Source of the DNA: Candidatus Palauibacter scopulicola
GTDB taxonomy: Bacteria > Gemmatimonadota > Gemmatimonadetes > Palauibacterales > Palauibacteraceae
Assembly (NCBI RefSeq): GCF_947581915.1
Contig: NZ_CANPWG010000021.1
Location: 1 to 64,000, forward strand
Direction: 5' to 3'
DNA length: 64,000 nucleotides
Made by a program: the position numbers and the translations under genes. The notes beneath the pieces are model-generated. The model saw only the letters and a list, made by a program, of their open reading frames with translations. It made no database searches and was not told the origin of the DNA. Shown in pieces: positions 8,274-15,767 of the stretch (position 1 is the first letter of the stretch; the number at the start of each line of letters is the position of its first letter).

Positions 8274-10023
8274 CCTCCGCGCGCGGCTCGTCGTCCGAGC
8301 CGCGGCCCGCGAAACCGAAGTACGCCGCGAGCAGGAGCGCGGTGGCGCCTCCGAAGGCGAACTTCGCCACGGCCGGAAGTCCGGACGGGGAATAGAACCC
8401 CTCGACCAGACCCGCCACGATCAGCAGGAGCACCGACCCGCCGACGAGCGAGAGGAAGGCGCGGCCCCGCTCCCGCAGCGCCTCCCGGCGCGTGCGCCGT
8501 CCGGGCACGAGCAGCGCCGACCCGAGCCCCAGGCCGGCCCCGCCGGCCAGGCAGATGGCGGTGAGTTCCATCACGCCGTGCGGGAAGACGAAGGCGAGAA
8601 TCACCCCCAGAACCTCGTTGTTCGCATACAGACCGAACCCGGCCCCGAGCATGACGCCGTTCAAGACGAGGATCAGCACCGTGCCCGCGCCGGCGAGCAC
8701 CCCGCCCGCGAAGGCGAAAAAACTCACGCGCACGTTGTTCGTCATGAGGGCGGAGGAGAGGACCGGCCGCGCGGCGCCGTCGACATCGATGTAGGAGGCG
8801 TTGATGTCGCCACGGGCGGTGCTCTCGGCTCTCGCCAGCATCTCCGCCGGCATGATCGCACGCGCCCTCGCCGGCCAGTCGCGGACGGCCGCGTACGAGG
8901 CCAGCATGGGCCCGAAGAGCAGCAGGGCCGCGAGGAGCACCGGCCGGCGGTGGCGCCGCACCGCCCGCGGCAGTTCGCGCGCGATCCAGCCTCCGAGGGG
9001 GACCGTCGCCCTGCCCTTCGCTCGGTACAGGAGGTTGTGGCCGGCTCCCGCCCATCGTTCCACCGCCTCCAGCAGCCCCGGCGACGCGCCATAGGTGCGC
9101 GCGCGCGCCAGGTCCGCGGTCACGCCGCGGTACAGGCGGCCAAACGCGCGCACCTCCGCCTCGCTGAACCGGTCCAGCCCGCCGGCGCGCCCCTTCTCCA
9201 CGAGGTCGGTGTAGGCGGCCCACGCCTCGCGACGCTCGCGCGCCATCGCCGCGGCCTGCAGGCTCGCCCCGCCCTGGCGCGCCGCGTGTCTCGGGGCTTC
9301 GTCGTCGTGCAACCGGACGAGGCGCGTGTCGGGAGCCGCCTCGGAGTCCAGGCCGCCCAGGCCGTCCCCGCCCACCGCCGCTCGCACCGCATCCCACACC
9401 GAGGCCGCCACGCGGCTCCGGACATCCGGTTCGAGCCCGGCCCGGCGCGCGACGTAACCCGACACCAGCGCGAACTGTTCGGCGGAGAGTCGCGGGCGAC
9501 CCGCGCGGCCGTCCGTCGGCGCCTCGTCCCCGAACATCTCGCCGCCGCCCGCGTCCCGGACCACGATCGTGCCGGCGACGAGGTCTCCGAGGCGCTGCGC
9601 GCGGCGGTTGAACAGGATCGACGCGGCACCGGCCATCCCCGTCACCCCCGGCTGCAGATCCACGATCCGGATCAGGTTGCGGAGCACCGACCCCTGGAAG
9701 GAGAGCGGCTCCCCGCCGTCGTGCAGCACCCGCAGCCCCAGCGCGCGTTTCCCCGGCGTGCGTCCGTCCCACACGGCTTCAAAGAAGAGGAAATATCCCC
9801 ACATCGCGAAGAAGATGGCGATGTAGAGCACGGCCTGGCCGAGCGCGCCCGCGTAACGAAAGACGAGCGCCACCAGCAGGAGGGCCGCCACGATGATGGC
9901 CAGGTCGAGGGCAAGCGCGGCTGCGCGCGACCCCAGGTCCGCAAGCTGGTATTCGAGCTTGACGTGCTCCGGCGTCTCCAGCGACACCCGCCGATGCAGC
10001 CCCGCCCGCGTGTCACCCATCAT
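8251..10023 (-). CDS. RDD domain - SpoIIM (stage II sporulation M) domain fusion membrane protein
   Basis: A 590-aa polytopic membrane protein. Residues ~25-155 form an RDD domain (YQLADLGSRAAALALD, then WDGRTPGKRALGLRV and RIVDLQPG). Residues ~275-575 match the SpoIIM/DUF95 family, with a soluble AWAAYTDLVEKGR segment before the membrane part, then FFAFAGGVLAG, FPHGVMELTAICLAGGAGL and a final helix pair. The two families are usually separate neighbouring genes in MoxR/DUF58 clusters; here they are one polypeptide. The gene converges on the DUF58 gene with a 23-nt overlap. No sporulation role is implied: SpoIIM homologues occur widely in non-sporulating bacteria. Confidence 0.85.
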   Translation of the reverse strand: MMGDTRAGLHRRVSLETPEHVKLEYQLADLGSRAAALALDLAIIVAALLLVALVFRYAGALGQAVLYIAIFFAMWGYFLFFEAVWDGRTPGKRALGLRVLHDGGEPLSFQGSVLRNLIRIVDLQPGVTGMAGAASILFNRRAQRLGDLVAGTIVVRDAGGGEMFGDEAPTDGRAGRPRLSAEQFALVSGYVARRAGLEPDVRSRVAASVWDAVRAAVGGDGLGGLDSEAAPDTRLVRLHDDEAPRHAARQGGASLQAAAMARERREAWAAYTDLVEKGRAGGLDRFSEAEVRAFGRLYRGVTADLARARTYGASPGLLEAVERWAGAGHNLLYRAKGRATVPLGGWIARELPRAVRRHRRPVLLAALLLFGPMLASYAAVRDWPARARAIMPAEMLARAESTARGDINASYIDVDGAARPVLSSALMTNNVRVSFFAFAGGVLAGAGTVLILVLNGVMLGAGFGLYANNEVLGVILAFVFPHGVMELTAICLAGGAGLGLGSALLVPGRRTRREALRERGRAFLSLVGGSVLLLIVAGLVEGFYSPSGLPAVAKFAFGGATALLLAAYFGFAGRGSDDEPRAEVRAAPAP

Positions 10024-10107
10024 CCAACCTCGACCTCGATCCCCGATCCGTCCCGTATGCTGGAGACGCCACGCTGGAACCGTGGTGCGGCGGGCGCAAG
10101 GGCCCTG

Positions 10108-10941
10108 CTACAGGTCGCGGCGGCGGAACGAGATGAAGGCGATCCCGACGAGGAGCGCGGTCCAGGCGGCGGCGGTGATCAGGTGCCACGCGGGGTCGAC
10201 GGCGGGTGGCGGTGTTCGGCCCGCGGCTTCGACGGCGGTGGCGTAGCGCTCGTAGGTCGCCGCGTCGTAGTTGCGGAATTCCAGGAGCGGGAAGGTGTTC
10301 GAGAACGGCAGGTAGTCGAGCCAGCGGGTGTAGTCCGGCAGGAAGCGGCGGACGAGCACGGGCAGCATCCCCGACTCGATCGGGCCGATCCACAGGAACC
10401 ACACCGCCAGCGCCGCTCCCGTCCTGCGGATTACGAGCGACAGAAGGAAGGCGAGCGCGGCCACGCTCAGGAAGGCCAGCCCGAGTCCCCCGGCCGCCTG
10501 GAGGACGGACAGCGGAACGAGCGGTCCCTCGGCGGCCCCGAAGTCGGTCCGAATCAGCGCGAGCGCCGTCGGGATCAGCACGTGTACGCCGATGAAGGCG
10601 AGCCCCACCAGCGGTAGCAGGAGCGATTTGCCCCAGAACCACTGGGACTTCGAGAGGCCGTCGATCACATTCTGCCGGGCGGTCCGCCAGCCGAACTCCG
10701 TCGCCGACAGCAGCACGAGCGTGAGGGCGGCGAAGATCACCACCATGGTGGATTCGTCCCCGAACACGGCGGCCCAGATGTCGGGGAGCCGGAAGCCCTC
10801 GCTGCTGTCGAGGAAGGGCTGGGCGTGGTTCATCACCGTGAAGAACGCGTAGAAGCCGAGCGCGATCCAGAAGGCGAGCCGTTTCCTCGCCTTGAACCAC
10901 TCGTTGCGCAGCAGCACGCCGAACGCCCGCGCGCCCCTCAT
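10108..10941 (-). CDS. ABC-2 type transporter permease
   Basis: A 277-aa membrane protein with six predicted helices, starting MRGARAFGVLLRNEWFKARKR, the amphipathic start typical of ABC-2 permeases. The ATG at 10941 overlaps the stop of the ATPase gene (ATGA). Together they would form an exporter or a membrane-remodelling ABC complex. The substrate cannot be read from sequence. An upstream in-frame extension to 11469 lies within the ATPase gene in another frame and was rejected. Confidence 0.88.
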   Translation of the reverse strand: MRGARAFGVLLRNEWFKARKRLAFWIALGFYAFFTVMNHAQPFLDSSEGFRLPDIWAAVFGDESTMVVIFAALTLVLLSATEFGWRTARQNVIDGLSKSQWFWGKSLLLPLVGLAFIGVHVLIPTALALIRTDFGAAEGPLVPLSVLQAAGGLGLAFLSVAALAFLLSLVIRRTGAALAVWFLWIGPIESGMLPVLVRRFLPDYTRWLDYLPFSNTFPLLEFRNYDAATYERYATAVEAAGRTPPPAVDPAWHLITAAAWTALLVGIAFISFRRRDL

Positions 10942-11873
10942 TGGATCTCTCCAAACCCGTCGGGCGTGCCCGTGATCTCCATGAAGGCGTCCTCCAGCGA
11001 TTGCCGTTCCAGCGACAGGTGCGAGGCGTAGATCCCCCGGCCGGCGAGGAAGCGGTTCAACTCGGAGAGCCCGGCGCCCCCGATCTGCACCAGGACGCGG
11101 CCATCCTCGACCCGCGTATGTCCCGCGCCCTCGAACTCCGACACGGCCTGCCGAAGCGTCTCGATGTCCCCATCGGCACCCACGGCGGCCACCGTTCGGG
11201 CGGAGGTGAGGTCGTCGACGCTCCCCTCGCGGACGAGGCGGCCGGTCTCGATGATCGCGACGTGCGTGCAGGTGCGCTCGACCTCGTGCAGCATATGGCT
11301 CGAGAGGAAGATCGTCTTCCCGCGGCTGGCGAGTTCGCGGATGATGTCGCGGATCTCGCGCTGCCCCGCCGGATCGAGCCCGTTGGCCGGCTCGTCGAGG
11401 ATGATGAGTTCCGGGTCGCCGATCATCGTGGCCGCGAGCGCGAGGCGCTGCTTCATGCCCAGCGAGCACGCCTTGAACTTCGTCTTCCGGCGCGAGGCGA
11501 GCCCGACGATGTCGAGCACCTCGGCGATGTCCGCCTCGTCGCTCCCCTTCACCCGGGCCACGACCCGCAGGTTGTCCCGGCAGCTCAGGTAGGGGTAGAA
11601 GTTGGGGTATTCGAGCGTGGCGCCGATCCGCTGGCGCGCGGCGTGCAACTCGGCGGGTGTCTCCCCGCCGAACAGCCGGAAGGAGCCGCCGGTCGGGTTG
11701 ATGATCCCGAGCAGCATCCCGATCGTCGTCGTCTTGCCGCTCCCGTTCGGCCCCAGGAAACCGTACACCTGCCCGGCCTCCACCTGCACGGAGAGCTGGT
11801 CCACGGCGAGCGTCCCGTCGCCGCGCAGCGCCGCGTACCGCTTGGACAGTCCTTCGGTTTCGATGATCGTCAT
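10938..11873 (-). CDS. ABC transporter ATP-binding protein
   Basis: A 311-aa ABC ATPase of the CcmA/ABC-2 exporter type. Walker A GPNGSGKTT at residues 41-49, the signature SLGMKQR at 137-143 (M in place of the usual G, as in many ABC-2 members), Walker B LIILDE at 156-161, and the switch His in FLSSHMLHEV. The C-terminal ~90 residues form the accessory domain common in this class. The ATG at 11873 overlaps the stop of the small upstream gene; the longer open frame to 12167 would cover that gene in another frame. Confidence 0.93.
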   Translation of the reverse strand: MTIIETEGLSKRYAALRGDGTLAVDQLSVQVEAGQVYGFLGPNGSGKTTTIGMLLGIINPTGGSFRLFGGETPAELHAARQRIGATLEYPNFYPYLSCRDNLRVVARVKGSDEADIAEVLDIVGLASRRKTKFKACSLGMKQRLALAATMIGDPELIILDEPANGLDPAGQREIRDIIRELASRGKTIFLSSHMLHEVERTCTHVAIIETGRLVREGSVDDLTSARTVAAVGADGDIETLRQAVSEFEGAGHTRVEDGRVLVQIGGAGLSELNRFLAGRGIYASHLSLERQSLEDAFMEITGTPDGFGEIQ

Positions 11874-12160
11874 GTGAGTTCCCGTGGCCGTTCGCCGCCG
11901 GCGCGCTCTTCGAGTTGCCGCCGGAACAGTTCCGCCTCCGCGAGCTGATCCAGTAGTTCGCCCCGCTCCCGGTTCTCGCCTTCGAGCCGCTCGATCCGTT
12001 CCGTAAGCCGGGCGACCGTCTCCCGGTCCCGCTTCATCGGCCCGAGCGCTTCCGCCAGGTCCCGCACCAGCGGCCGCAGGGCGAAGTGCGTCGCCATCGC
12101 GAGGACCGGGATGCCGATCGTGAAGAAGATCGCGACGATGGCGATGATCATCTCTTCCAT
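11870..12160 (-). CDS. Small membrane protein with coiled coil (PspB-like layout)
   Basis: A 96-aa protein with one N-terminal membrane helix (residues ~4-27) followed by a charged region with coiled-coil heptads (about 45-85: ETVARLTERIERLEGE and on). The layout resembles phage-shock PspB-type proteins, but no specific motif proves this. It is the first gene of an operon with the ABC ATPase and permease, overlapping the ATPase start by 4 nt, so it may be an accessory or sensor subunit of that transporter. The 148 bases upstream (12161-12308) separate it from the end of the M1 peptidase gene and show no clear feature. Confidence 0.75.
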   Translation of the reverse strand: MEEMIIAIVAIFFTIGIPVLAMATHFALRPLVRDLAEALGPMKRDRETVARLTERIERLEGENRERGELLDQLAEAELFRRQLEERAGGERPRELT

Positions 12161-12308
12161 GTCTCACCCCTGCGCATGCGCTTCATCCGGCATAAGAACG
12201 GAAGGCGTGGCGCGGTGGTTTCGCCGCGTGGTTTCGCCGCGCCGGGACGGGCGGCCCTTCCCGGGCCGCGCCGGAGCCCCGTCCGGGGCCGCTCGCGGAT
12301 CGGCGGCG

Positions 12309-14372
12309 CTATCGCGGAGGCCGGCGGCCGAGAATGCCCCGGCCCCACACGTTGTTCCCGCGGTTCACGTCGGGCATCACGCCGTCCGGGTCGATCTGGA
12401 CGTTGCGCACGGGTCCGCCGGACACCGCCAGCACATAGGTGCCGTCCGCCTGCCACGCGTCGACCGGCACCTCGTATCGCTGCTCTTCTCCGTCCTGGAA
12501 GAGGATCCGCGCCTCGAGCGGCATCGGGATGCCTCCACGATTCTCGAACACGACCCGCGTCGTGTCCCCCACACGGGTGACGGAAGCGATCGCCTGGTCG
12601 AGCATCGCGTCATCGTAGATCCAGCCCCGGAAGAACCAGTCGAGATCCCGCCCCGACACGTCCTCCATCGTGCGGATGAAGTCGGCCGGCTGCGGGTGCT
12701 TGTACGCCCAGCGCCGGATGTACTCCCGGAAGCCTTCGTCGAACACCTCGGGCCCGAGGATCTCCTCCCGCAGGAGGACGAGCACAGCGGCCGGCTTGTT
12801 GTAGGCGAGAACCCCGATGTCCGCTTCCGGAATGCTGTCGGCCGGCGTGTACACGGCGTAGCTCGGGAGGCGCGTGTCCGTCGCGATCTGGGCGGGGGAC
12901 ATGAGTTCGCCCAGGATCGGCTCCCCGCCCGCGAACTCGATGCCGGAATAGTAGTTGATGAAGGTGGTGAACCCCTCGTCCATCCAGGCGTACCGCCGCT
13001 CGTCGGAGCCCACGATCATCGGGAACCACGTATGTCCGATCTCGTGGTCCGTGACGGAGAAGAGGAAGGCGCCGCGCGACCGCCACGAACAGAAGACGAT
13101 CATGGGATATTCCATCCCGAGCGCGAGGCCGGCCACGTTGATTGCGACGGGATATGGATAGCGGAACCACTTTTCCGAATAGTGCCGGACGCTGTGCCGG
13201 AGATATTCCGTGGAGCGCTCCCAGCCGCTGCCCACCGGTCCGCCGATGCTCTCCTGCGGGTAGGCGGACATGATGAGGACGTCCTCCCAGCCGGCGGCGT
13301 CCCAGACGAAGCGGTCGGACGTGGCCCACGCGAAGTCGCGCACGTTCTCCGCGCGGAAGCGCCAGGTGAGCGGCGCCTCGCCCGGCGGCCGCGTGTGATC
13401 CTCGCCGGCTTCATCCGGTCGGATGATGTGGACCGCCTCCTCCGAGAGGCGGGCCTCCGCGAGCCGCTCGCGCTGCATCGGCGTGAGGACCTCCTCCGGA
13501 TTGAGGAGTTCTCCGGTGGCGACGACGATGAACTCGCGCGGGACGGTGAGTTCGACATCGAAGTCGCCGTACTCGAGGTACCATTCGCCCTGCCCCAGGA
13601 AGGGAGACTGGTTCCATCCGTTCACGTCGTCGTAGGTGAAGACGCGGGGATACCACTGCGCGAGCTGATAGATGATCCCGCCCCGGATGTCGAGTTGCCC
13701 CATGCGGTCGCCGCCTGTCTCGGGGATCTCGAACGCGAAATCGATCTCGACCTCGACCTGGCTCCCGCCCGGAGGGAGGGGTTCGCCGAGGAGGATCTCC
13801 ATCATCGTGTCCTCGGTCCGGTACTCGGGGACCGTCATCTCGCCCCCGAGGTCGGCGCGCACCCCCGAGATCACGAAACCGCCGTCCCTGAAGAAGCCGC
13901 CGTGGCGGACGTCCCCACCGAGTTCCTCCGCTCGCAGCGCCCCGTAGCTGGTTTCGCGAAAGAGGTTCTGATCGAGCTGGACCCAGATGCTCGTGAGCGA
14001 ATCGGGGCTGTTGTTCGTGTAGGTGATGCGCTCGGTGCCCTCGATGCGGTCGTCGTCGAGCGTCGCCCGGATGTGGTAGTCGGCCCGCTGCTGCCAGTAG
14101 GCCGCGCCGGGGGCGCCCGCGGCATCCCGAAATTCGCCGGGTTCGGGAAGGTCGATGGGCTCGAAGGCGCCCGCCGGATCGAAGATCCTGCGCAGGGAGT
14201 CGCGGCGCGCGAGTTCGGCCGCCTCCGCCGCCTCCCGCGCTTCCCGTTCAGCTTCCTGCGCCGCCAGCCCGCCGCACGAGGACCAGTCGGCCGGCAGCGG
14301 CAGCGCCAGAGCGGCAAGCACGGCAAGCACGGTTGCGGAGCATGTGCGCGGCCCCGGGCCGGTTGCCTTCAT
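12309..14372 (-). CDS. Secreted M1 family metallopeptidase
   Basis: A 687-aa gluzincin. The zinc site is complete: HEIGH at residues 443-447 and the third ligand Glu466 in WMDEGFTTF. The substrate-anchoring motif reads GMEYP (419-423) in place of the classic GAMEN, as is common in secreted bacterial M1 relatives. An N-terminal hydrophobic run (residues ~11-30) indicates export. It likely releases N-terminal residues from peptides in the periplasm. A good ribosome site (GGGAGG) precedes the ATG at 14372. The DUF418 gene lies 52 nt downstream of its promoter side on the same strand. Confidence 0.92.
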   Translation of the reverse strand: MKATGPGPRTCSATVLAVLAALALPLPADWSSCGGLAAQEAEREAREAAEAAELARRDSLRRIFDPAGAFEPIDLPEPGEFRDAAGAPGAAYWQQRADYHIRATLDDDRIEGTERITYTNNSPDSLTSIWVQLDQNLFRETSYGALRAEELGGDVRHGGFFRDGGFVISGVRADLGGEMTVPEYRTEDTMMEILLGEPLPPGGSQVEVEIDFAFEIPETGGDRMGQLDIRGGIIYQLAQWYPRVFTYDDVNGWNQSPFLGQGEWYLEYGDFDVELTVPREFIVVATGELLNPEEVLTPMQRERLAEARLSEEAVHIIRPDEAGEDHTRPPGEAPLTWRFRAENVRDFAWATSDRFVWDAAGWEDVLIMSAYPQESIGGPVGSGWERSTEYLRHSVRHYSEKWFRYPYPVAINVAGLALGMEYPMIVFCSWRSRGAFLFSVTDHEIGHTWFPMIVGSDERRYAWMDEGFTTFINYYSGIEFAGGEPILGELMSPAQIATDTRLPSYAVYTPADSIPEADIGVLAYNKPAAVLVLLREEILGPEVFDEGFREYIRRWAYKHPQPADFIRTMEDVSGRDLDWFFRGWIYDDAMLDQAIASVTRVGDTTRVVFENRGGIPMPLEARILFQDGEEQRYEVPVDAWQADGTYVLAVSGGPVRNVQIDPDGVMPDVNRGNNVWGRGILGRRPPR

Positions 14373-14424
14373 CGAACCTCCCTCTGCGGTATTGGGTCCG
14401 TCGCCACGTTCATTGTCCGTTCGC

Positions 14425-15672
14425 TCACGCGATCCTCATCGGTTGACGCCGCCCGTAGGAGAGCGTACGCCAGAGCCACTCCAGAGGTCCGAAGCGGAAC
14501 CGCGCGAGCCACCACGGCGACCACGCCAGCTGGAGTGCCCAGATCGCCACGACGATGCCGACGCACGCCGCGCCCCCCACCCGCTCGAACAGGCCCAGCC
14601 CGTGGCCGTAGAAGATGAGTGAACACAGCACGCTCTGGGCAATGTAGTTCGTGAACGCCATGCGACCGACGGCGGCCAGGCGCGCCCGGGCGCGAGTCAG
14701 GCGCCCGCTCCGGGCCGCGAGCATCACCAGGCCCACGTAGCCCAGAAAGACACCGACGGAGCCGACGTAGTTGAAGAGGGTCCCTCCCAGCTTCGACTGC
14801 TCCCACGCGAACCCGGCCTCCACGTTGTACCAGACCCCGGCGGCGGCGAGCGGCAGGCCCGGCCCGAGCCCCCAGAGGGCGAGCCGGCGGTAGAACGAGG
14901 CCGGCCGGGCCGCCGAGAGCACGCCCAGCTTGTAGAGGGCCATCCCGACGAGCATGAGCCCACCCGCCCGCCACACGAGGTATCCCGCGAAAGCGACGGT
15001 CTCGACGAGGATGGCGTAGTAGGCACGGACCGGCATGTGCTGTGCCCAGCCCCCGCGCATGGCTTCGATCTCCGCGCCGACCTCCGCCGCCGGGGGCGCC
15101 CACTGAGCCGCGACCTCGGCCCGCTCCCCGGCCGGCCAGTACGGAACCGACCAGTGGGCGAGACCCATGACGAGTACGACGATCCCGACCGCACACCCGC
15201 CGGTCCACAGCAGGCGGCGGGGCGCCCAGTCGCGGAACCCGTACAGGATGAAGCCGCAGAGGGCGTAGGGGACGAGGATGTCGCCGTGCCAGATGCCGTA
15301 GGCGTGAAGAAGTCCGATCGCGAGGAGCCAGGACTGGCGGCGATAGTGCAGCCGATCTCCACGGACGCCGCGACGGTCCATGCGCTCGCTCATCATCGCG
15401 ATCCCCGCGCCGAACAACAGGGAGAAGATCGAGATGAACTTCGTGTCCGCGAATACGTTGACCGCGGCCCAGATCCAGAAGTCGGCGCCTGCGAGGCCGC
15501 CGCCGGGGGCTACGGACGGATTCCGGTACGCGGCGGAGACCCAGGCGAAGCTCCAGATGTTGACGATGAGGATGCCCAGCACCGCGACGCCGCGGAGCAC
15601 ATCGATCGCATGGATGCGCTCGGATCCCGACACGGGCGCGGGAGCGTGACTGGCCGGCAGAGTCTCGGACAT
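14425..15672 (-). CDS. DUF418 domain membrane protein
   Basis: A 415-aa polytopic membrane protein starting at the ATG at 15672. It begins with the acyltransferase-3/DUF418 style N-terminus ERIHAIDVLRGVAVLGILIVNI, then about ten helices, and ends with the DUF418 signature: FTNYIAQSVLCSLIFYGHG and the final FRFGPLEWLWRTLSYG. DUF418 proteins are inner-membrane proteins of uncertain function that are abundant in secretion-rich lineages. It is divergent from the S9 peptidase gene at 15768. Confidence 0.88.
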   Translation of the reverse strand: MSETLPASHAPAPVSGSERIHAIDVLRGVAVLGILIVNIWSFAWVSAAYRNPSVAPGGGLAGADFWIWAAVNVFADTKFISIFSLLFGAGIAMMSERMDRRGVRGDRLHYRRQSWLLAIGLLHAYGIWHGDILVPYALCGFILYGFRDWAPRRLLWTGGCAVGIVVLVMGLAHWSVPYWPAGERAEVAAQWAPPAAEVGAEIEAMRGGWAQHMPVRAYYAILVETVAFAGYLVWRAGGLMLVGMALYKLGVLSAARPASFYRRLALWGLGPGLPLAAAGVWYNVEAGFAWEQSKLGGTLFNYVGSVGVFLGYVGLVMLAARSGRLTRARARLAAVGRMAFTNYIAQSVLCSLIFYGHGLGLFERVGGAACVGIVVAIWALQLAWSPWWLARFRFGPLEWLWRTLSYGRRQPMRIA

Positions 15673-15677
15673 CTGTT

Positions 15678-15703
15678 GCCTGTTCGCTTGTGGCCTGTTC
15701 GCT
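15678..15703. repeat. Pair of 11-bp direct repeats in a divergent promoter region
   Basis: The 11-mer GCCTGTTCGCT occurs at 15678-15688 and again at 15693-15703, with a 15-bp period. It lies between the divergent starts of the DUF418 gene (15672) and the S9 peptidase gene (15768). It could be a tandem regulator site. No clear -35/-10 pair was found around it, so the regulatory role is only a suggestion. Confidence 0.4.
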
Positions 15704-15767
15704 ATGTTGGACGCGTGGTGCGCTGCGCGAGCACGCAACGACGCCGAGTGAACCGAGAGGTGTAAAC

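Noticed and set aside
8101-10617. 838-codon plus-strand frame over the RDD-SpoIIM gene
   Set aside because: The minus strand encodes a clear membrane protein and ABC permease here; the plus-strand translation is a low-complexity Arg/Gln/His sequence.
12111-14618. 835-codon plus-strand frame over the M1 peptidase
   Set aside because: It is the mirror of a peptidase with an intact zinc site; its own translation shows no domain.
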